The notes under the pieces are model-generated. The model did no database searches and was not told where the DNA came from. It was given only the letters and a program-made list of their open reading frames with translations. From Planctomycetota bacterium (GTDB lineage Bacteria; Planctomycetota; UBA1135; UBA2386), in assembly GCA_016713175.1 (NCBI GenBank), contig JADJPQ010000007.1, forward strand, positions 62,001-126,000: 64,000 nt of DNA, written 5' to 3'. This document shows, piece after piece, positions 7,531-15,562 of this stretch. The position numbers and the translations under genes were made by a program. The stretch's first letter is position 1. Each line of letters starts with the position of its first letter.

Positions 7531-10292
7531 AGCGTGAAGACGGCGTCGGTTGGCCGGCACACGCGCTTGAAGTGCAGCGGCCGCCGCAGTCCGCCGGGCC
7601 CATGCGCGCCCGCCGGCCGCGCCTTCTGCAACCATTCCTCGAACACCTGCATCGACAGCGCGGTGTCGACGAACACGTCGCCGTAGCGATCGCCCGGTTC
7701 GGCCTTGGTGACCGTGACCTTCTGATGCCAGCAGTGCATGCCCGACACGGGATCCGGCTGCACCGGGAACGTGAAGTTCTGGTGCACGCCGCCGCTGCTC
7801 CACCAGACCTTGTCGCTATCCGGATCCTCGCTCTGGAACGGCCGCACCGACGCTGTCCGCCGGATCAGGTAGCGATGCGGTTCGACCTGCTGGAAGTCGA
7901 CGTCGTGCAGCTGCCAGCGATTGACGCCGACCGGATCGCCGGTGACCTTCCAGCGACCGAGGTGGTGGCTGCAGGCGATCACGCCCGGCCGCACGCCTTC
8001 GGTGACCCACGCGGCGTTGACGTAGTAGCCGGTCCGGGTCGCGACGCGGATCAGATCGCCCATCTGCACGCCCAGCCGTTCGGCGTCCTGCGGATGGAGC
8101 CAGACCGGATTGGTGTTGGACAGTTCGGTCAGCCACTTGCTGTTGGCCGAGCGCGTGTGGATCAGGGTTGGCAGCCGGAACGTCGCCACCAGCACCATCT
8201 CGCCGCGCTTGCGGTCGAGCTGCCGTTCGTCGACGTGGCTCTCGATGTAGCACGGCGTCGCGTACTCGGGCCAGCCCCATTGCGTCATCGTCGGCGAGTA
8301 CAGCTCGAGCCGCTTGCTCGGCGTCGGGAAGCCGGCGCAGGCCTTGCCGTCGACCAGCACGCCGATCAGCTTGCCGTCCTTCTTGACCCGCGCCGCCGCC
8401 GCATCGACTTCGTAGTCACCCGATGGCAGCAACGTCGCGTGCGTCTTGTAGACCTGATCCTGCACCAGGAAGCAGCCATGCCGCCGCATGTACTCGAGCG
8501 GCGACAGGCCTTCCTTGGCGGCGGCGGCCGGCAGGCCCGGTACCGAGTTCTCGAAGATCCACTGGTAGTACTCGCTGATCGTCAGCCGCTCACCCGGCCG
8601 GTACGGCGACTCGAAGTGCTTCCGGATGCCCAACGTGCCGTCCGGATCGATGTGCCAGCTCAGCGCGATCCAGAACTCGTCTTCCTCCCAGACCTCGCCC
8701 GGGTTGGTCTCCCAGGTCCACGTCACCTGCTTGCCCTGCCGTTCGGCGAGCACCCGGTGCACCGGCTGCCGGAATCCGATCCACGTCGCCGCATGCGTCT
8801 CCTGCGACATCAGGTCGTGCCGTTCGGTGGCGACACCCATCGGCAGCAGGTAATCGGCCCAGCGCGCGGTCTCGTTCCAGACCGGCGACAACACCGCATG
8901 GCAGCCGAACAGGTTCTCGTCGGCCAGCGCCTCGATCCACACGGCGCCGTCCGGGTTGGTCCAGACCGGGTTGTAGACGCGCGTGAAGTAGGTGTCGACG
9001 CGCCCGCGACCGCTCTTCAGCAGATGCGGCAGCAGGTAGCTCAGTTCGTGATGCGCCAGCGGCCACTCGCGCGGATACAGCAGTTCGCTCCAGATCTGCT
9101 GGGGACTCGGCTTGCTGTGCGGCGCGCCGACGAACTTGTTGGCGCCGGCCGGGTTGGTGCCGCCGATCGAGCCGACGGCGCCGACGAGCACCGACACGAA
9201 CTGCAGGTTGCGCGCGACCGCCCAGCCGCCCTCGTTGCCGGCGGCGGTGTTGCGCCAGACATGCGAGGCGAACGCACTGCCGGCCTTGCCGATTTCGCGG
9301 GCGACCTCTTCGATCACCTTGGCGTCGAGACCGCAGACGTCGGCGACATGAACCGGCGTCGCCTTGGCGTAGTCCTGCTGCAGACCCTGCTGGAACGCGG
9401 TGAAGTCGACCGGCCGTTGCATCTGGCGCTGGTAGTCGCGCCACTCGACCCAGTCGTGCACGAACTGCCAGTCGACCAGATTCTCGCGCAGCAGCACGTG
9501 CGCGAAGCCGAGCAGCATCATCGCTTCGGTGCCCGGGCGCGGCGCCAGCCAGTAATCGCCCATGCTGGCGGTGTTGCTGAGCCGGATGTCGCAGACGGCG
9601 AGTTTGCCGCCCTTCATCTTGCCGTCGATGATCCGCTGCGCGTGCGGGTTGAAGTAGTGGCCGGTCTCGAGGTGCGAACTGATCAGCAGCGTGAATATCG
9701 CGTTCTCGTAGTCGGGCGAGGGCCGGTCGTGGCCGCTCCACAGCGTGTAGCCGAGGCGGGCGGCGGCGGAGCAGACGTTGGTGTGCGAGTTGTGGCCGTC
9801 GACGCCCCAGGCCTGCAGCACGCGTTCGACGTAGCCGTCGTGGCCGGGGCGGCCGACGTGGTACATCACTTCGGTCAGGCGCTGCTCGACGATCGCTTTG
9901 CGGATCCGGGCGCCGAGGGTCTGCAGCACTTCGTCCCAGGTCGTCCGTTCCCACTGGCAGCTGCCGCGGGGACCGACGCGTTTCATCGGGTAGAGCACGC
10001 GGTCGGGGTCGTGGACCTGGTTGATCGTCGCCGGGCCCTTGGCGCAGTTGCGGCCGCGAGAGCCGGGGTGGTAGGGGTTGCCTTCGACCTTGCGGATCTT
10101 GTTGTCGTGCTTGTCGACGTAGGCGACGAGGCCGCAGGCGGCTTCGCAGTTGAAGCAGATGGTCGGGACGATGGAATACTGTTTGGTGACTCGGCGCGGC
10201 CAGGCCTTGGCGTCGAGTTCTTCCCAGTGGTCCCACTGGTCGGGCGGCGGGAAGTTCTCGAGCGGGGTCGTGCGCAGCGTGGAATGGTCCAT
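7527..10292 (-). CDS. Molybdopterin-dependent oxidoreductase, large subunit
   Basis: 921 residues. An N-terminal [4Fe-4S] site is made by C46, C49, C53 and C83 (CFNCEAAC ... NCAKG), followed by the bis-MGD molybdopterin domains and a C-terminal dinucleotide-binding domain (about residues 680-800, LWLHPQDAERLGV-type region). The likely Mo ligand is C174 in TNVCSAAARLG, so this enzyme uses cysteine rather than selenocysteine or serine. No Tat signal is evident, so it is probably cytoplasmic. No iron-sulfur or membrane subunit lies beside it; an fdhD gene lies about 24 kb away. The substrate cannot be told: formate, thiosulfate/polysulfide or a related oxyanion are possible. Confidence 0.9.
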   Translation of the reverse strand: MDHSTLRTTPLENFPPPDQWDHWEELDAKAWPRRVTKQYSIVPTICFNCEAACGLVAYVDKHDNKIRKVEGNPYHPGSRGRNCAKGPATINQVHDPDRVLYPMKRVGPRGSCQWERTTWDEVLQTLGARIRKAIVEQRLTEVMYHVGRPGHDGYVERVLQAWGVDGHNSHTNVCSAAARLGYTLWSGHDRPSPDYENAIFTLLISSHLETGHYFNPHAQRIIDGKMKGGKLAVCDIRLSNTASMGDYWLAPRPGTEAMMLLGFAHVLLRENLVDWQFVHDWVEWRDYQRQMQRPVDFTAFQQGLQQDYAKATPVHVADVCGLDAKVIEEVAREIGKAGSAFASHVWRNTAAGNEGGWAVARNLQFVSVLVGAVGSIGGTNPAGANKFVGAPHSKPSPQQIWSELLYPREWPLAHHELSYLLPHLLKSGRGRVDTYFTRVYNPVWTNPDGAVWIEALADENLFGCHAVLSPVWNETARWADYLLPMGVATERHDLMSQETHAATWIGFRQPVHRVLAERQGKQVTWTWETNPGEVWEEDEFWIALSWHIDPDGTLGIRKHFESPYRPGERLTISEYYQWIFENSVPGLPAAAAKEGLSPLEYMRRHGCFLVQDQVYKTHATLLPSGDYEVDAAAARVKKDGKLIGVLVDGKACAGFPTPSKRLELYSPTMTQWGWPEYATPCYIESHVDERQLDRKRGEMVLVATFRLPTLIHTRSANSKWLTELSNTNPVWLHPQDAERLGVQMGDLIRVATRTGYYVNAAWVTEGVRPGVIACSHHLGRWKVTGDPVGVNRWQLHDVDFQQVEPHRYLIRRTASVRPFQSEDPDSDKVWWSSGGVHQNFTFPVQPDPVSGMHCWHQKVTVTKAEPGDRYGDVFVDTALSMQVFEEWLQKARPAGAHGPGGLRRPLHFKRVCRPTDAVFTL

Positions 10293-10400
10293 CGGCGGCG
10301 CGACGATAGGGGGCGGGGTGCGGGTGGGCCAGAGGAAGGCCTGAGGCTCTGCCGCGGGAACGGTGGTGTTACGGGGGGCGGCGGCGCGGCTATCGACCAC

Positions 10401-12380
10401 ATGGTCAGGAGTCCATGCACACTTGGCGGCCTGGTCGCCTGTCTCGCCCTGCTTGCCGCGCTGCCGGCACAATGGGCCTGCGGCTACGACACGGTACGAG
10501 GTCGTTTCGTCGAGTGCGGCACGTCGCTGAGGGTCGGCGATGGGGTTGCCGACTGGCAGACCCTCTACCTGTCCGGCACGGGTGGCCCGCCGTTTTCGGT
10601 GTTCGACCCGGTCGGCAATCGGATGCTCGCGGTTCATTCCTCCGTCGTACGCGAATGGCAGCATGGGCTGTGGCGGGACCTGCCCAATCATCGCGTCGGG
10701 TTGTTCTCGACGCAGCGCACTTGGGACGTCGCCCGCAATCGCCTGGTCGTCGCCAGCGGCGCGATCTGGGAATGGGATGATCGCGGCGTCTACGGCCCGT
10801 TCGTGGGCACGATACCGCCCAACCGGACGTGCCACGGCATCGCGTTCGATCCGGCCACTCGCCGCACGTTGCTGTTGCTGTCGGCGGCACCCGGCCTCCT
10901 GGAGACCTGGACCTGGGACGGTGCGACGACGACGCTGGTCGCGACCGGGCCATCGCCCGCGGGACCGCGGTTCCTGATCGGCGATCCGGTGCGAGGTCGG
11001 TTGGTCGCGGTGGCGGGCAGCGAGACTTGGGAGTGGGACGGCGTCGCCTGGCTGCAGCGCGCCAACGGCGGTATCGGTTCTTCGATGCGATCCGCGGCGT
11101 TCGATCCGGTGCGCAATCAGGTCTTGGTATTCGGTCGCGTCGGCGGCGGGATCGGCACACTGGCCTGGAACGGCATGAACTGGACGGCAATCGCAAGCCC
11201 CTTCGAACCTCCGGTCGACCCGTACCAGCCCGCCGCCTACGACGAGGCGCGCGACGAACTGATGGTGTTCGGCGGTCGCACCAACCAGTTGCTCGATCAG
11301 ACCTGGGTGTGGAACGGCTTCGCCTGGACCGAACGGCGGCCGGTGGTGCGTCCGCCGGCGCGTCGCGACCATGCAATGGCGTGGCACGCCAGCAGCCAGC
11401 GGGTCGTGCTGTTCGGCGGCCGCGACAACAGTAGCACGCTGCTCGGCGATACCTGGTTGTGGGATGGCGTCAACTGGTCGGCGACGGCCGGAAGCGGGCC
11501 GTCGGCGCGCGCCGATGCCGCGTTTTCGCCCATGGGACCGATCGCGCCGTGCCTGCTGTTCGGTGGCCTCGGGCCGACGCAGGAACTCGGCGACACCTGG
11601 GAATGGGCCGGCGCCGGCTGGGCGCAGCGCACTCCCGGCGTGTCGCCGCCGGCGCGGCGTTCGGCCGGACTCGCGCACGACCCGTTGCGCTCGCGCACCG
11701 TGCTCGCGTTCGGCCTGACTGGCACCACGCCGCGCGACGACGTGTTCGAGTGGGATGGAACCGACTGGAATGCCGCAGGCAGGAGCCCGGCGTTTGCCGG
11801 CGAGTCCCTGGTGTTCCATCCGCGGTTGCGCGGAGTGTTGTCCGCTGGCATCGATCCGTCGATCTGGGATGGTGCGAACTGGCTGCGGACCGGCAACTTC
11901 GCCTGGCGCTGGCCGCATCCGGTGTTGGATACCCGCCGCGGTTCGCCGGTCGCTGTGGTTTCGGCGCAGCCGCGCTACTTCGACAACTGGTACGGCTACC
12001 CGGCAATTCGTGACGGTTGCGGTGGCCGCAACGGCGTGCCGGGACTGACGGCGAGCGGTCAGTTCGGTATCGGCGATGCCCGATTCCGGATCGAACTGAC
12101 GACGCGGGTGACGGGTGCGCCGACGGTGATGGCGCTCGGGCTCAGTGCCACGCCGCGGTCGCTTGGCAATGGTTGCACGTGGTATCCGGATCAGCCGACG
12201 ACGGCGTTCTTCCTGCCGGCGGATGCGAGAGGCAATGCGGACTGGCCGGTGCCGATCGCTGCGGCATCAGGGCTCGTCGGCACGACGCTGTTCCTGCAAG
12301 GCGTGATCCTCGATGCGAACTCGCCACTCGGGTTCTCGTTGTCGAATGTGCTGGAGGCGACGATCGGCTGCGGGCCGTAG
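10401..12380 (+). CDS. Secreted Kelch-like repeat protein
   Basis: 659 residues with a signal peptide (LGGLVACLALLAALPAQ). About ten repeats contain 'DTW-W-[DN]G-x-W' motifs (TWTWDGATT, TWLWDGVNW, TWEWAGAGW) alternating with 'AAFDPVRNQVLVFGR' strands, the Kelch/galactose-oxidase-propeller pattern. The last 110 residues form a separate beta-rich module ending in VILDANSPLGFSLSNVLEA, shared with other exported proteins here. Likely extracellular or surface-bound. It is divergent from the oxidoreductase gene, with a 108-bp spacer that must hold both promoters. Role unknown; no catalytic residues visible. Confidence 0.82.
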   Translation: MVRSPCTLGGLVACLALLAALPAQWACGYDTVRGRFVECGTSLRVGDGVADWQTLYLSGTGGPPFSVFDPVGNRMLAVHSSVVREWQHGLWRDLPNHRVGLFSTQRTWDVARNRLVVASGAIWEWDDRGVYGPFVGTIPPNRTCHGIAFDPATRRTLLLLSAAPGLLETWTWDGATTTLVATGPSPAGPRFLIGDPVRGRLVAVAGSETWEWDGVAWLQRANGGIGSSMRSAAFDPVRNQVLVFGRVGGGIGTLAWNGMNWTAIASPFEPPVDPYQPAAYDEARDELMVFGGRTNQLLDQTWVWNGFAWTERRPVVRPPARRDHAMAWHASSQRVVLFGGRDNSSTLLGDTWLWDGVNWSATAGSGPSARADAAFSPMGPIAPCLLFGGLGPTQELGDTWEWAGAGWAQRTPGVSPPARRSAGLAHDPLRSRTVLAFGLTGTTPRDDVFEWDGTDWNAAGRSPAFAGESLVFHPRLRGVLSAGIDPSIWDGANWLRTGNFAWRWPHPVLDTRRGSPVAVVSAQPRYFDNWYGYPAIRDGCGGRNGVPGLTASGQFGIGDARFRIELTTRVTGAPTVMALGLSATPRSLGNGCTWYPDQPTTAFFLPADARGNADWPVPIAAASGLVGTTLFLQGVILDANSPLGFSLSNVLEATIGCGP

Positions 12381-12552
12381 TTGGGCGTCGGCGGCGAACC
12401 GTTGACTGACCAGACGCGAGCAGAACTGCGGCGAACGGCCGTTGCGCCGAGCCGTCGATGCGATCGCACCGACACCCACAGCCCTGAGTTCCCGCTTTGC
12501 GACGCTCGTCGACGCCGCCCCGATGCCGCCGGGGTATCCTTCTTGCCCCGCA

Positions 12553-15120
12553 ATGCCGTCGCCAGCCGTTCCTGCCCAGGTTCGCCCGCACCGTCCGCTG
12601 CGCCAACGCCTGTGGTTCCGCGTCGCCCTCGGCGTCGTTGTCGCGCTACTCGCCTTCGGCGCCTGGTACGTGTCGCCCTGGGGCCGCGAAACGACCACGG
12701 TCTGGGCCTTGGACCGCGGCTTCCACCGCTTCGACAAGCGCGCGAACTTCTACAAGTCGCTGCTAGCCATCCCCGGCCGCCGGCTCGCCGCCGCCGACGT
12801 GCCGCACCTCGACGTGGCGATCAAGCCGAAGCACTGGCAGCAACTCGCGGCGATGCGCGCGGCGGCGCTGCAGAAGGGACTCCTCGAAGAGAGCGAACAG
12901 GGCGTCGTACCCGCGACGCTGTCGATCGGCGACCGCGCGATGGCCGTCGATGTCCGGCTGAAAGGCGACTACACCGACCACCTCGAGGGCAACAAGTGGA
13001 GCTTCCGGATCGAAGTCACCGACGACGGTGAGTTCGAAGGCATGCGCCGCTTCTCGCTGCAGGATCCGCGCACCAAGGGCTTCCATGGCGAACAGCTCTA
13101 TTACGCGACGTTGCAGCGGCTGGGCGTGCTGGTGCCACGCTATCGCTTCGTCACCGCGCGGATCGGCCCGCTCGACTGCGGCGTGATGGCCGTCGAGGAA
13201 CACGTCGCCAAGGAACTGCTCGAAAGCCAGGGCCGCCGCGAAGGCCCGATCGTCCACTGGGACGAGGCGATGCTGTTCTGGGGCCGCGACGACTACCGCG
13301 AAACGACGGTGGTGCCGTTCGGCCTGAAGAAGCTGCTGAAGGTGCCGGCGCTGGCCGGGCAGCTGCCGGTCGCGGTCGATCTGCTGCGGGCGTTCACCGA
13401 TGGCGTGCGCGCCCCGAGCCAGGTGTTCGCCGTCGAACCGCTGGCCGGCATGATCGCCGCGGCGACGTTCTGGGGCAGCTGGCACGGCCAGCGTTGGCAC
13501 AACACCCGCTTCGCGTTCGATCCGGTGCTGCAGCGGCTCGAGCCGATCGGCTACGACGCCAATCTGCAGATGCACCGGCCGCTGCCGGCGATCGTCGCGC
13601 ACGAAGAGGACTGGCTGCAGCGCGCGCTGGCCGACGACGTGGTGGCGGCGGCGACCGTGCGGCGGCTGCACGAACTGTGTGCGGCGGTCGCCGATGGATC
13701 CTTGCTGACGATCCTGCGCGACGTCGAGCAACGGGCCCTGCCGGCGCTGCACCGCGAGTTCTGGCTGCTTGATGCGTTCCCGATCGCGGAACTGCAGGAA
13801 CGCGCCGCGTTCTTCGCCAAGGTGGATGTCGCCGGGCTGCGCCGCAAGCATCTCGGGGCGTTGCCGTTGCGGGCGTGCAGCACCGTGCAGGGCGCCGACG
13901 TCGTGCTCGAGCTGACGGCCGACGCCCCGACGACGATCGCGGCGATCCGGTGGTGCACGCGCGATGGCAGCGGGGCGACGTTGCCGTGGACACTGCGCAC
14001 CGAAGCGGAGTGGCCGCTGCGGGTGCCGGCGGGCGGACGGTTGTCGTTGCGCGGCTTGCCGTGCGGCGATCCGCGGTTCACCGGGCTCGAGCTCGAACTG
14101 GTCGAGGCCGGCAGCAAGGTCGTGCAGCGGGTGGCCGGCAATCCGGTGCCGACCGGCGGGCGCGCGCTGCCCGAGTCGACGATCGCGGCGCAGCTGCAGG
14201 CGCATCCGTTCCTGCGGGCCGAGGAAGCGGTGCTGCAACTCGCTGGCGCGCACGATCTGTCGACCCATCTGATCGTGCCCGCCGGTTGTTCGCTGCAGAT
14301 CGCGGCCGGCAGCGAACTGCGCTTTGGGCCAGGTGTCGCGCTGATCGCGCATGGGCCCGTACATGTGGGTGGCACCGCGGCGGCACCGGTCCGGCTGACG
14401 GCCAGTGACCCGCATCGCGGCTGGCTCGGCGTGGCGGTGATCGCGCCCGGTGGGGTGTCGACGTGGACGCATGCGCACGTCAGCCACACGACGGGCGTCG
14501 CGATCGATTCGTGGACGCTGACGGGCGCGGTGACGTTCGCGCATGGGCCGGTGGTGCTGCAGGACTGCACGTTCGAGCACAACCGTGCCGAGGACGCGCT
14601 GAACGTCATCACCGGCCACGTGCAGATCGAGCGTTGTGCGTTCGCCGACACGATCTCGGATGCGTTCGACGGCGACTTCGTGACCGGGCGGGTGGCCGAC
14701 GTGCGCTTCTCGCGGATCACCGGCGATGGCCTCGACATCAGCGGTGCCGATCTCGACATCGAGAACGTGACCGCGGTCGACGTGCGTGACAAGGCGGTGT
14801 CGGTGGGCGAGCGCAGCAGCGCGCGCGTGCGCTCCGTGCGGGCCGAACGGGTCGGCACCGGCATCGCCTGCAAGGACGGCAGCCGGTTGACGTTGACCGA
14901 CGTCGTGGTGGAGTCGCCGGCGGTGGCCGGCGTGATGGCCTACACCAAGAAGGCGGAGTTCGGCCCCGCGGTGATCGACGCGACACTGGTGGTCGTGCGC
15001 GGCCAGGAACGCGCGCTGCTGGTGCAGCACGGCAGTTCGCTGACGCTCGACGGCAAGGCCATCGCGGCGGTGCCGCTCGACGTCGATGAGCTGTATGCGA
15101 CGGTGATGCGCAAGCGCTGA
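12553..15120 (+). CDS. CotH kinase-like protein with C-terminal parallel beta-helix
   Basis: 855 residues. A single transmembrane segment near residues 20-42 (FRVALGVVVALLAFGAWYV) anchors the protein. Residues about 75-400 resemble the CotH family (VDVRLKGDYTDHLEGNKWSF; RFAFDPVLQRLEPIGYDAN), atypical protein kinases or spore/surface proteins. Residues about 590-830 form a right-handed beta-helix (repeating turns such as DCTFEHNRAEDALNVITGHV). The region facing outward is probably involved in surface-structure assembly or modification. The start is uncertain: ATGs at 12442 and 12523 are in frame upstream. 12553 was taken because the residues before it show no domain-like features. Confidence 0.8.
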   Translation: MPSPAVPAQVRPHRPLRQRLWFRVALGVVVALLAFGAWYVSPWGRETTTVWALDRGFHRFDKRANFYKSLLAIPGRRLAAADVPHLDVAIKPKHWQQLAAMRAAALQKGLLEESEQGVVPATLSIGDRAMAVDVRLKGDYTDHLEGNKWSFRIEVTDDGEFEGMRRFSLQDPRTKGFHGEQLYYATLQRLGVLVPRYRFVTARIGPLDCGVMAVEEHVAKELLESQGRREGPIVHWDEAMLFWGRDDYRETTVVPFGLKKLLKVPALAGQLPVAVDLLRAFTDGVRAPSQVFAVEPLAGMIAAATFWGSWHGQRWHNTRFAFDPVLQRLEPIGYDANLQMHRPLPAIVAHEEDWLQRALADDVVAAATVRRLHELCAAVADGSLLTILRDVEQRALPALHREFWLLDAFPIAELQERAAFFAKVDVAGLRRKHLGALPLRACSTVQGADVVLELTADAPTTIAAIRWCTRDGSGATLPWTLRTEAEWPLRVPAGGRLSLRGLPCGDPRFTGLELELVEAGSKVVQRVAGNPVPTGGRALPESTIAAQLQAHPFLRAEEAVLQLAGAHDLSTHLIVPAGCSLQIAAGSELRFGPGVALIAHGPVHVGGTAAAPVRLTASDPHRGWLGVAVIAPGGVSTWTHAHVSHTTGVAIDSWTLTGAVTFAHGPVVLQDCTFEHNRAEDALNVITGHVQIERCAFADTISDAFDGDFVTGRVADVRFSRITGDGLDISGADLDIENVTAVDVRDKAVSVGERSSARVRSVRAERVGTGIACKDGSRLTLTDVVVESPAVAGVMAYTKKAEFGPAVIDATLVVVRGQERALLVQHGSSLTLDGKAIAAVPLDVDELYATVMRKR

Positions 15121-15160
15121 CCGCGCTGGCGGTTCACGGCTGGTGCGTTACAACCACGGC

Positions 15161-15553
15161 ATGCACAAGATCGTTCCCACGATACTGACCGCAGCGCTGT
15201 TCGCTGCCTGCGGCGGCAAGCCGGTGAGCCAGGGCGGCGACGCCGCCAAGGCGCCGCCACCAGCCGCGGCGAAGTCCTACACGCTGACCTACTTCACGAT
15301 CCCCGGTTGATTCCTCTGCGGCAAGATCGAGCCCATGGTCCATGAGCTCGCCAAGGAGTTCGCCGGCAGGATGGAATGCAAGGTCGTCAACTATCAAGAC
15401 GGCGACAGCCCGCAGCGGATCAAGCGCTACGGCCTCGAGCAGCACGGGATGGTGATCGTCGATCAGGCCGACACCAAGGCGTGGGCCGAGAGCGGTCACA
15501 AGCAGCAGAAAAACGCGGTCGTCGCGGCGATCCAGAAGGTGCTCGGTTCGTAG
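15161..15553 (+). CDS. Thioredoxin-fold lipoprotein, selenoprotein with UxxC active site
   Basis: 130 residues if UGA at 15308-15310 is read as selenocysteine (residue 50). Residues 1-17 form a lipoprotein signal with a lipobox-like LFAAC, so C17 would be lipidated and the protein membrane-attached outside the cytoplasm. A Pro/Ala linker leads into a thioredoxin fold: strand YTLTYFTI, then PG-U-FLC-GK, where U and C53 occupy the CxxC positions, followed by the helix IEPMVHELAKEF, strand MECKVVNY, and a C-terminal helix. No cis-proline is evident in HGMVIVD. Without recoding only an internal 72-residue fragment from 15335 would be found. Expected role: thiol-disulfide or peroxide redox chemistry in the periplasm. 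It is followed 10 bases later by a convergent gene. Confidence 0.85.
15328..15350 (+). promoter_or_regulatory. Bacterial SECIS element
   Basis: Within the coding region, CGAGC (15328-15332) pairs with GCTCG (15346-15350). After one C-A mismatch, CAT pairs with ATG around the loop GGTCC (15337-15341). The loop starts 27 nt after the UGA, and both of its first two bases are G. This meets the general bSECIS description (loop 16-37 nt from UGA, G among the first two loop bases) and resembles the GGUC loop of E. coli fdhF. It would bind SelB to recode UGA 15308-15310. Confidence 0.75.
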
Positions 15554-15562
15554 CCGGGTCGG

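Noticed and set aside
7572..10400. Plus-strand upstream extension of the Kelch-like gene
   Set aside because: Antisense to the Mo oxidoreductase; the signal peptide at 10401 fixes the true start.
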